18,776 bases of DNA from an uncultured Bacilli bacterium (GTDB lineage Bacteria > Bacillota_I > Bacilli_A > RF39 > UBA660): positions 1-18,776 of the forward strand of contig CALVVP010000021.1 in assembly GCA_944363895.1 (NCBI GenBank), given 5' to 3'. The notes under the pieces were generated by a model, which saw only the letters and a program-made list of their open reading frames with translations, was not told the origin of the DNA and ran no database searches. Positions 12,815 through 18,776 of this stretch are shown here, piece after piece; within the stretch, counting starts at the first letter, position 1, and each line of letters begins with the position of its first letter. Position numbers and translations under genes: made by a program.

Positions 12815-13220
12815 GTAACACCATCTCATGATATACTTTATCTAAAACAGCATTAATCATTTTGGCCACATCATCATCGCTATAAGTTTTAGCTAATTCG
12901 ACTGCTTCATTGATGCAAACAATACTTGGCGTCTTTGTATATAATAATTCATAAATACCCATTCTTAAAATAGCAATATCAGTATTACCTAAACGATCAA
13001 TCGTCCAATTTTTTAAATATTTATTAGCAACATTATCAATATCATTTTGGTATGTTAAAACACCATATACTATATCTTTAACAAATTCATTATCAATTTC
13101 TAAATTTTCTTTAATCACATCTTCTACTTCGTAAATCATTTTATTTTTTTCGTAAACTATTATTTGATAAAGTATCGTCATTATAATTTTTCTTGCTTCA
13201 CTTCTATTTAACTGTTCCAT
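12807..13220 (-). CDS. nusB: Transcription antitermination factor NusB
   Basis: 137 residues, the usual length, all-helical. NusB with NusE (S10) binds boxA RNA and supports rRNA antitermination. Family features: N-terminal 'NRSEARKIIMTILYQ', 'FVKDIVYGVL', 'NWTIDRLGNTDIAILRMGIYELLY', and 'INEAVELAKTYSDDDVAKMINAVLDKV'. ATG 13220 has AGGTTG eight bases upstream. First gene of nusB-xseA-xseB; in many Bacillota folD lies between nusB and xseA and ispA/dxs follow, none of which are here. It has its own promoter. Confidence 0.95.
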   Translation of the reverse strand: MEQLNRSEARKIIMTILYQIIVYEKNKMIYEVEDVIKENLEIDNEFVKDIVYGVLTYQNDIDNVANKYLKNWTIDRLGNTDIAILRMGIYELLYTKTPSIVCINEAVELAKTYSDDDVAKMINAVLDKVYHEMVLHE

Positions 13221-13247
13221 AATAACAACCTCGTTTTCATAATATTC

Positions 13248-13256
13248 ATTATATCA
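13248..13256 (-). promoter_or_regulatory. nusB operon extended -10 promoter
   Basis: TGA-TATAAT on the minus strand (TATAAT at 13248-13253), with a T-rich weak -35 region overlapping the end of the preceding terminator. The leader is about 20 bases. Confidence 0.6.
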
Positions 13257-13270
13257 CGAATTATGATAAT

Positions 13271-13304
13271 TAAAAAGCCTAAATTTGGAAGATTTAAGCT
13301 TTTT
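13271..13304 (-). terminator. Terminator downstream of the SUMF1-like gene
   Basis: A 13-bp stem AAAAAGCTTAAAT/ATTTAGGCTTTTT (minus strand, one G-T pair), a 7-base loop and a T-run, beginning seven bases after the stop codon. Confidence 0.85.
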
Positions 13305-13310
13305 ATATAA

Positions 13311-14342
13311 TTATGGGGTAAGGACGGCACGAGTACCAAAAATATTGGTACCCCGACCAGTATCTTCACGAAAATCAAATACACCAGTAGAAGACATATA
13401 ATATTCGTAATGACTTCCACGATAAAACCACGAATCACTGGCATTAGGAAAAAAAGAATAATCACTATACCATCCACTATGATTATCGCCAAAAATTGAC
13501 AACGTCTCTTTGGTTGCATCGCCTAATTTCCCACGACCATGACTTTCATAATCTGTATCATATGTATATTTATCATAATATTTCGCATCGGGTATACTAC
13601 TAAATCCTGCTCCACTCGAATAAAATGCACCACTATTGTTCACCATGTTTCCCATTACATATTCAGCTGCTCCACCTGACATATCATACACGCCATATAT
13701 ATTTCCTGTCGTACTAGCTAACATACCGTTACTTGTATTATAGGCATCACATGCACTAGTGGACAAAGTATCCGCTATTGCCCCACATCCAGTTATATAA
13801 CTGTTATTATTATTTATTCCAATATCTGTTGTTCCTAGTCCATATTTACTTTGTTTTAAATAAGCAACAGCTCCCCACTCCACGTTCTTCATCATATGAC
13901 TATCACCACTTAAACTATATATAGTACTCATATTTTGAATTGCCGTAAAGAAGCTAGATACTGTTTGACTTCTTAAACTTTGCACTCCTGGTTTGATTGT
14001 TATCACATCAGTACTGCCACTTACTTCAAATTTACCTACCCAAAATCCACTTACTTCTTCATCGCCAAAAGTAAATGCTGGATGGGTATACCAATTGCCA
14101 TTACTTGCATTAGTACATGTTTCACTACTATTTCCTGAAGTTGCTATTGCATCAGTACATGATACGGTTCCTGTACTTGCTGTTTCACTTTCGAATTCAA
14201 TATTAATTATTTGTTCAGCCACACTGCCATTATTTGCATTAAACAATTGATATTTATATCTTGGTATCCATACATACCATAATGCTATTTCATCTTCTGC
14301 TATTGTATCGCCGACATTTTTACTTACTCCACTATTTAACAC
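13311..14342 (-). CDS. SUMF1/FGE-like surface protein, N-terminally truncated (probable pseudogene)
   Basis: 343 codons from a GTG with no ribosome site; the open frame runs back to about 14444 with no ATG. The protein resembles a gut-Bacillota family with a C-terminal formylglycine-generating-enzyme/sulfatase-modifying-factor fold: 'WYVWIPRYKY', 'GFWVGKFEVSG', 'MMKNVEWGAVAYL', 'GVYDMSGGAAEYVMG', 'SWFYRGSHY' and the final 'GTRAVLTP'. Such proteins as I know them carry an N-terminal hydrophobic anchor, missing here. Function is unknown; catalytic sulfatase activation is unlikely because several residues of true FGEs are not evident. Composition differs from neighbours: four 60-base lines I counted here hold 26, 22, 19 and 25 G/C, against 13 in a typical mutS line. 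Gly/Ser/Tyr/Asn-rich, as in secreted proteins. Confidence 0.7.
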   Translation of the reverse strand: MLNSGVSKNVGDTIAEDEIALWYVWIPRYKYQLFNANNGSVAEQIINIEFESETASTGTVSCTDAIATSGNSSETCTNASNGNWYTHPAFTFGDEEVSGFWVGKFEVSGSTDVITIKPGVQSLRSQTVSSFFTAIQNMSTIYSLSGDSHMMKNVEWGAVAYLKQSKYGLGTTDIGINNNNSYITGCGAIADTLSTSACDAYNTSNGMLASTTGNIYGVYDMSGGAAEYVMGNMVNNSGAFYSSGAGFSSIPDAKYYDKYTYDTDYESHGRGKLGDATKETLSIFGDNHSGWYSDYSFFPNASDSWFYRGSHYEYYMSSTGVFDFREDTGRGTNIFGTRAVLTP

Positions 14343-14494
14343 AACCGCATTCGCCCATTCTTTATTGACATAGTTATACCATTCTTGAGTTACATCAGCT
14401 ATAAATAATATTTCTTGTAAGAACTCTAAAAAGATTTCTAATTGTTAATAATTATGTCTTTCTTAAATTTACATCCATTTTTTTCATTTCTCAT
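14343..14494 (-). pseudogene. Degraded 5' part of the SUMF1-like gene
   Basis: A promoter and AAGGA site (14496-14500) lead into ATG 14494 or ATG 14487, but these frames stop after 18 and 11 codons. The main frame is open only from 14444, reading '...FIADVTQEWYNYVNKEW' into the body. A single frameshift near 14440-14444 would join ATG 14494 to the body; the hydrophobic N-terminus expected for the family is absent, so a deletion is also likely. Confidence 0.6.
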
Positions 14495-14511
14495 ATCCTT
14501 ACTTTATATCA

Positions 14512-14540
14512 ATTTTAACTTAAAACAAATTGTTAGTCAA
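14512..14540 (-). promoter_or_regulatory. Promoter of the broken SUMF1-like gene
   Basis: TTGACT (14535-14540), 17 bases, TAAAAT (14512-14517). Intact although the gene behind it is broken. Confidence 0.7.
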
Positions 14541-14552
14541 TATTAACGCATT

Positions 14553-14577
14553 AAAAAGAACTTAAAATCTAAGTTCT
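14553..14577 (-). terminator. mutS terminator
   Basis: An 8-bp stem AGAACTTA/TAAGTTCT with a short loop and T-run, beginning at the mutS stop codon. Confidence 0.8.
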
Positions 14578-17111
14578 CATTTAATTTTTTCTTTTAATTC
14601 ATATAGAAAAGTAATAGCATCGATCGGCGTCATTTCTAAAGGATTAATCTTTTTTAATTCTTTTTCAATTTCTGATTCTTCTTTGATTAAATCATCCAAA
14701 GGTAAAGATTCTTGAATAATAAAATCTCTTTTTTTCTCTTTATTTTCATAGACCGATAATATTTGATTAGCTCTTTTAATTAAAGAATCAGGTAAATTAG
14801 CTAATTTCGCCACATGAATACCATAACTTTTATCGATACTACCATTTTTAATTTTGTGTAAAAAGGTGATATTACCATCTTCTTCATGGGCTGAAACATG
14901 AATGTTTTTTAAATTGACTAAATTATTTTCTAAGTCAGTTAATTCATGATAATGCGTCGAAAATAAAGTTTTACATTTAATATGGTCGTGAATATATTCA
15001 ATGATTGCTTGTGCTAAAGCCATACCATCAAAAGTGGCCGTTCCTCGACCTAACTCATCGAATAAAATTAAAGAATTACTAGTAGCATTACTAATAGCAT
15101 TGTTAGCTTCTTTCATTTCAACCATAAAAGTCGATTCCCCACTTACCAAATCATCACTCGCACCAATTCGTGTAAATATCGCATCAAATATTGGCAAAGT
15201 AGCTTCTTTGGCAGGGACAAAACAACCTATCTGTGCCATGATAACAGTAATCGCTAATTGTCGCATATAAGTTGATTTACCAGCCATATTAGGACCAGTA
15301 ATTAATAAAATATTGGTTTTTTCATCCATAATAATATCATTAGGAACATATTCAGTCTCTAATACTTGTTCGACAACTGGATGACGGTCATCAATAATCT
15401 TGACTAAACGGTCAGTTGTCAATTTAGGACGAACATAGTTATAATTAGATGAAACATTAGCAAATGCTTGTAAACAATCAATCTCACTAATTACTTTCGA
15501 AATATTTTGTAATTTAGGGATATACTCTTTAACTTTATCTCTGATTTCGATAAATAATTGATATTCTAAGTCAACAATTTTTTCTTCAGCATTTAAAATT
15601 AAATTTTCTTTTTCTTTTAAAATCGGACTAATATATCGTTCACAATTAGATAAAGTTTGTTTTCGTTCATAACCATATTCATCTTTAATTAAACCGATAT
15701 TACCTTTCGATATTTCAATATAATAACCAAAGACTTTATTATAACCGACTTTTAAATTTTTAATTCCGGTTCTATCCCGTTCTTCATTTTCAAATTTAGC
15801 AATGAAATCTTTACCACCTTTACGGAGTTCTTTTAATTCATCTAATTCATGATTATAGCCCTCTTTGATAATATACCCTTCTTTAACTGTTACAGGCGGA
15901 TTTTCATAAATACTTGCTTCCAATAAATTATATAAATCATCTAAAGTTTCAATATTTTTATAAAATTCTATTTTTGTTAAAATATCTTTAATATTAGGTA
16001 AAACTTTTAAAGAATTTTTAAGTTGTAACATATCGCGAGCATTAGCTGAACCAAAAGCAATTCGCCCAGATAATCTTTCTAAGTCGTAGACTTCTAATAA
16101 ATATTTTTCTAAATCATTTGTTAAAATAAACTCTTCTAATAATTTTTCAATACAGTCATATCTTCTTTCAATCTCTTTTTGATCGACCAAAGGATTTTCA
16201 ATAAAGTTTTTAAGTAATCTTGAACCCATCGCTGTTTTAGTTTTATCCAACAACCAAATTAAAGAATGGTTTCGTTGTTTTAATCTTAAAGTTTCCGTTA
16301 ACTCTAAATTTCTTTTGGTATGAATATCCATTTTTAAATAATTTTTATTTTCTTTAATAATTGCTTTTTGTAAATGGGATAAATCTCTAAATTGCGTATA
16401 ATTAATATAACTTAATAAATATTTAATTGCCTCAATTAATCTAGCATCCGCTATATCTTCATAAATATAATGATATTGTTCTAAATCTTGTTTTTCATCA
16501 AAAATAGATACTGTTATTTTAAAATTATTTTTTAATAAGGCATAAACATCTTTATTAAAGTTTTCACTAACGACAATTTCTTTAATTCCTAAACTTACTA
16601 TTTCACTAACTAATTTAGTTGGATTGTGTTCTAATAAAAAAGTATAAATTTCTCCAGTTGTAATATCACTATAACAAACAGCATAGCCATAATTAAAATC
16701 GATTATACCACCGATATAATTGTTTTCTTTTTCATTTAAAGATTCGTTAAATAAAGTCCCACTACTAACAATTTGAACCATCCCTCTTTTAACAATACCT
16801 TTAGCTTGTTTAGGATCTTCTAACTGTTCACAAATGCCAACTTTATAACCTTTAGCCACTAATTTTTCAATATAGACATTAGCTGAATGATAAGGTACGC
16901 CACACATCGGAATTCTTTCGTCTAACCCAGCTGATTTACCAGTTAAAGTAAGTTCTAATTCATGTGAAACCGTTATCGCATCTTCAAAAAACATCTCATA
17001 AAAATCGCCTAATCGATAAAATAAAATTATATCCCTGTTCTGTTTTTTAGTTTCAATATATTGCCGCATCATCGGCGTTATTTTATTTAAGTCGACACTA
17101 TCTATAGACAT
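14577..17111 (-). CDS. mutS: DNA mismatch repair protein MutS
   Basis: MutS dimers recognise mismatches and small loops and, with ATP, recruit MutL. 844 residues, full length. The mismatch-binding Phe-x-Glu motif is at 37-39 in 'GDFYEMF'. Walker A is GPNMAGKST (606-614), followed by 'ASDDLVSGESTFMVEM'. Walker B is LILFDELGRGT (681-691), and 'STHYHEL' (718-724) is the composite-site histidine segment. The C-terminal helix-turn-helix dimer region is present. ATG 17111 has GGTGAT five bases upstream. Downstream there is no mutL, the common neighbour; instead a terminator and the SUMF1-like relic follow. Confidence 0.98.
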   Translation of the reverse strand: MSIDSVDLNKITPMMRQYIETKKQNRDIILFYRLGDFYEMFFEDAITVSHELELTLTGKSAGLDERIPMCGVPYHSANVYIEKLVAKGYKVGICEQLEDPKQAKGIVKRGMVQIVSSGTLFNESLNEKENNYIGGIIDFNYGYAVCYSDITTGEIYTFLLEHNPTKLVSEIVSLGIKEIVVSENFNKDVYALLKNNFKITVSIFDEKQDLEQYHYIYEDIADARLIEAIKYLLSYINYTQFRDLSHLQKAIIKENKNYLKMDIHTKRNLELTETLRLKQRNHSLIWLLDKTKTAMGSRLLKNFIENPLVDQKEIERRYDCIEKLLEEFILTNDLEKYLLEVYDLERLSGRIAFGSANARDMLQLKNSLKVLPNIKDILTKIEFYKNIETLDDLYNLLEASIYENPPVTVKEGYIIKEGYNHELDELKELRKGGKDFIAKFENEERDRTGIKNLKVGYNKVFGYYIEISKGNIGLIKDEYGYERKQTLSNCERYISPILKEKENLILNAEEKIVDLEYQLFIEIRDKVKEYIPKLQNISKVISEIDCLQAFANVSSNYNYVRPKLTTDRLVKIIDDRHPVVEQVLETEYVPNDIIMDEKTNILLITGPNMAGKSTYMRQLAITVIMAQIGCFVPAKEATLPIFDAIFTRIGASDDLVSGESTFMVEMKEANNAISNATSNSLILFDELGRGTATFDGMALAQAIIEYIHDHIKCKTLFSTHYHELTDLENNLVNLKNIHVSAHEEDGNITFLHKIKNGSIDKSYGIHVAKLANLPDSLIKRANQILSVYENKEKKRDFIIQESLPLDDLIKEESEIEKELKKINPLEMTPIDAITFLYELKEKIK

Positions 17112-17129
17112 TTTACATCACCATTTAAT

Positions 17130-17138
17130 ATTTTACCA
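17130..17138 (-). promoter_or_regulatory. mutS extended -10 promoter
   Basis: TGG-TAAAAT (TAAAAT at 17130-17135), N7, GGTGAT, N5, ATG. The -35 region is a T-run shared with the upstream terminator. Confidence 0.55.
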
Positions 17139-17149
17139 AAAATTTCAAA

Positions 17150-17176
17150 CAAAAAAAAGCTTTATTCAGGCTTTTT
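17150..17176 (-). terminator. Terminator of the coiled-coil membrane gene pair
   Basis: AAAAAGC / GCTTTTT with a 9-base loop and eight T on the minus strand. It contains the end of the upstream gene and its T-run merges with the mutS -35 region. Confidence 0.7.
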
Positions 17177-17824
17177 CTTAATAAAAATTTTATGTGGCTC
17201 TTCTTGTTTTAATTGTACTACTTCATGATCGATCGGTAAAGTTGCATCTCTTTCTTTTCTTATTTTATCAACATCACTTAATAACATTACTATTTGTCGA
17301 TTATAATCATCGTTAGTTGCCACTATAATTTGTCGATCTTGCTCTAATTCGATAATGTTTTGTTTTGCTAAATTAATTTTTAAAGTAAGATTATTATTTT
17401 CTTTTTGTAAACTTTCCAAATCATTAGCACCAACGATTCTTCTTAAATCGTTAATTTCTTTTAAATATTCTTCCGTAAAAGCGATTCCTAAAAACACACT
17501 AATACTACTTAATATTGCAAAAAATAACAACGATTTAATTATAAGCCAATCGATAACAGCTAATGTAATAGGAATTGAACCAAAAATAACTAAAGCGGTA
17601 AAATAATATTTTTGAATATCATTTTTTTCTTTCGGATAATTTTCCAATGTTGCGATTAAATTGGTTTTGTTTTCCTTTTCTTTATTTAAGTGATGAATAT
17701 CACTTTGAATAGTCTTAATTTTATTATCGATTTTTTCAAGAGTTAGATTGTTTTTTGTTAATTTTTCTTCAATCATAGCTATTTGTTCATTTAGTTGTTG
17801 GATTAATTGTGAATATTTATTCAT
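17162..17824 (-). CDS. Coiled-coil protein with central membrane hairpin, unknown function (second of pair)
   Basis: 220 residues; I do not recognise the family. Residues 1-60 are a predicted coiled coil, then the motif ENYP (61-64), two close membrane segments (about 74-96 with 'SIPITLAV', and 98-116), and a second coiled coil (about 118-190) with a basic, proline-containing tail 'KIFIKKKPE'. Both coiled coils would face the same side of the membrane, most likely the cytoplasm. It shares this plan with the preceding gene, so the two look like ancient duplicates. Start choice: ATG 17824 is 12 bases from AAAGGA; ATG 17836 overlaps the upstream gene but touches that site. A terminator follows. 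Confidence 0.75.
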   Translation of the reverse strand: MNKYSQLIQQLNEQIAMIEEKLTKNNLTLEKIDNKIKTIQSDIHHLNKEKENKTNLIATLENYPKEKNDIQKYYFTALVIFGSIPITLAVIDWLIIKSLLFFAILSSISVFLGIAFTEEYLKEINDLRRIVGANDLESLQKENNNLTLKINLAKQNIIELEQDRQIIVATNDDYNRQIVMLLSDVDKIRKERDATLPIDHEVVQLKQEEPHKIFIKKKPE

Positions 17825-17829
17825 TTTAA

Positions 17830-18480
17830 TTAACATTCCTTTCGTTTAAGCGTTAATTTTTTTTCAGCATCCAGCTTTTTTTCTAAATCATTATCTAATT
17901 GTGGATTATCAACGCATGATAAAAAATGATTAAATTCTTCTTTGATTTTATTTCCTTGACTATTATAAGTTTCAATTAATTTAGTAATATCATCTATTAA
18001 ACCATTTAAATTAGTTACTTCCAAATTTAATTGTTTCATTTGCCCTTTAATAACTGAATTACTGATTTCTAATTCTTCGATTGTTAAATTATCAAGTAAC
18101 ATTTTTTCTTGTTTTAAATCATCTTTATATTCTAATACTACTTTTGATAAAATAAAGATAAAATAAACTAAAGATATTGCATTAAAAACCATCATCTTAC
18201 TAATTAAAGAAACAAAAGCCAGTAAAAGAGAAACTGGTACAGTCATTAATAATATAACTAATAACGATATTAAAAATAATTCAAATTTAAAGCGTGGAAA
18301 ATTATTGATTCTTTTTTTTAATTTTTCATTTTCTAAATACTCTTTATTTAAACTAGAAATAACACGTTCTTTATCCTTCCTTTTACTAGATAATTCCTCT
18401 TTCTTATCTTCATGTTGTTTAATAATTCTTCCTATTTCAGCTAACTGCGTCTTTTTTAATTCAATCTGTTCTAAAGTCAT
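17830..18480 (-). CDS. Coiled-coil protein with central membrane hairpin, unknown function (first of pair)
   Basis: 216 residues, unfamiliar. Residues 1-57 are a charged coiled coil, NNFP (59-62) precedes two membrane segments (about 68-93 with 'TVPVSLLL', and 97-115), and residues 117-210 form a second coiled coil ending 'KRKEC'. The NNFP/TVPV landmarks line up with ENYP/SIPI of the next gene at nearly the same positions. ATG 18480 has AAAGGA seven bases upstream. A textbook promoter (18507-18535) drives the pair, and the next gene starts within a few bases of this stop, so they form an operon and perhaps a hetero-oligomer (inference). Confidence 0.75.
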   Translation of the reverse strand: MTLEQIELKKTQLAEIGRIIKQHEDKKEELSSKRKDKERVISSLNKEYLENEKLKKRINNFPRFKFELFLISLLVILLMTVPVSLLLAFVSLISKMMVFNAISLVYFIFILSKVVLEYKDDLKQEKMLLDNLTIEELEISNSVIKGQMKQLNLEVTNLNGLIDDITKLIETYNSQGNKIKEEFNHFLSCVDNPQLDNDLEKKLDAEKKLTLKRKEC

Positions 18481-18506
18481 ATGTTTTTCCTTTCAAAGTA
18501 TTCTAT

Positions 18507-18535
18507 ATTTTACTATATAATTTTATTTTGGTCAA
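18507..18535 (-). promoter_or_regulatory. Promoter of the coiled-coil membrane gene pair
   Basis: TTGACC (18530-18535), 17 bases, TAAAAT (18507-18512). Confidence 0.7.
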
Positions 18536-18563
18536 GTAAATTTTTAACTTATAATTAGTATAT

Positions 18564-18605
18564 AAAAAAATCAATTATTATTTAAATTTATCCCTTTTAA
18601 ATAAT
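18564..18605 (-). terminator. Possible terminator of the S16 peptidase gene
   Basis: A 10-bp AT-rich stem ATTATTTAAA/TTTAAATAAT with a 9-base loop inside the last codons, but six bases separate it from the T-run, so it is an imperfect terminator. Confidence 0.35.
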
Positions 18606-18776
18606 TAATAGCATCGTCAATATGACTAACTTCTACTAATTTAATATCCAAATTTTCTGCTTCAACCGTTTCTAAAGCTTCTTCATAATTAGCTTTTGGC
18701 ACAAAAAATAAATCAGCTTCTTCTTTAACAGCAGCTTTTATTTTATATTTTATACCGCCAATTACCCCAACATTAC
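18571..18776 (-). CDS. Lon-type (S16) serine peptidase, C-terminal end only
   Basis: The last 67 residues of a gene entering from the right edge. 'NVGVIGGIKYKIKAAVKEEA', 'DLFFVPKANYEEAL' and 'IDDAINYLKG' fit the end of the Lon protease domain, where 'IGGV..K...A...GA..F.VP' is conserved and the Lys of the Ser-Lys dyad is the one after 'IGGI' or close to it. The short tail suggests a PDZ-S16 membrane protease of the YlbL/SepM type rather than full-length Lon, but the upstream part is needed to tell. The catalytic Ser is outside the window. Confidence 0.7.
   Translation of the reverse strand, partial: NVGVIGGIKYKIKAAVKEEADLFFVPKANYEEALETVEAENLDIKLVEVSHIDDAINYLKGINLNNN

Noticed and set aside
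13208..13519. Minus-strand ORF overlapping the SUMF1-like 3' end and nusB start
   Set aside because: It crosses a strong terminator and the nusB promoter and has no family features; it is a shadow of the SUMF1-like frame.
13993..14250. Plus-strand 85-codon ORF
   Set aside because: Antisense to the SUMF1-like body, with no ribosome site or recognisable domain.
1..18776. Mycoplasma genetic code (TGA = Trp)
   Set aside because: TGA ends nusB and the S16 peptidase at the expected family lengths, and tryptophans are TGG.
1..18776. CRISPR array, insertion sequence or rRNA
   Set aside because: No regularly spaced direct repeats, transposase-like ORF with terminal repeats, or rRNA sequence was found on reading the window.

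Overview
The window is AT-rich DNA from a low-GC member of the Bacillota, probably a gut-type Bacilli lineage near the Mollicutes or Erysipelotrichia (inference). TGA is used as a stop (nusB, the S16 peptidase) and Trp is TGG, so the code is standard (table 11), not the mycoplasma code. Two sporulation-family genes (SpoIIM, SpoIVB) and a PdaC-type cell-wall deacetylase point to a walled organism of sporulating ancestry. Ribosome binding sites are mostly AGGTGA, which pairs with the 16S 3' end, rather than classical GGAGG.

Layout. 1-629: tyrosine recombinase (XerD-like, minus, cut by the window edge), divergent from rarA (704-1912, plus). 1963-3381: a FAD oxidoreductase with a C-terminal Rieske domain, convergent with pdaC (3395-4759, minus) over a shared bidirectional terminator. 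4892-5116: remnant of a PPC/DUF296-like gene and a tRNA-Pro(CGG). 5188-6936: a two-gene AbiEii-like nucleotidyltransferase plus XRE regulator module, a likely toxin-antitoxin/abortive-infection pair in inverted order. 7003-8760: mnmA and spoIIM. 8850-8939: a 29-residue membrane protein (DUF4044-like), then spoIVB (8984-9958). 10026-11210: an unfamiliar protein with a MazF/PemK-like N-terminus. 11278-13220: the coupled nusB-xseA-xseB operon. 13311-14494: a SUMF1/FGE-like surface-protein gene with a broken 5' end and higher GC. 14577-17111: mutS. 17162-18480: two adjacent paralogous coiled-coil membrane proteins of unknown function. 18571-18776: the C-terminus of a Lon-type (S16) peptidase.

How the genes relate. 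Most genes are minus-strand, single units with their own promoter and a terminator that often begins inside the last codons. Genome-maintenance functions dominate: XerD, RarA, Exo VII and MutS, plus tRNA and transcription factors (MnmA, NusB, tRNA-Pro). The accessory elements are the AbiEii/XRE pair, the MazF-like orphan, the SUMF1-like relic and the coiled-coil pair. The most unusual signal is in the regulatory DNA. For xerD, rarA, mnmA, mutS, and probably spoIIM and the FAD-Rieske gene, the -10 hexamer is followed after 6-7 bases by GGTGA and then the start codon, so the mRNA should begin at its own Shine-Dalgarno sequence. No CRISPR array, rRNA, insertion sequence or transposase was seen.
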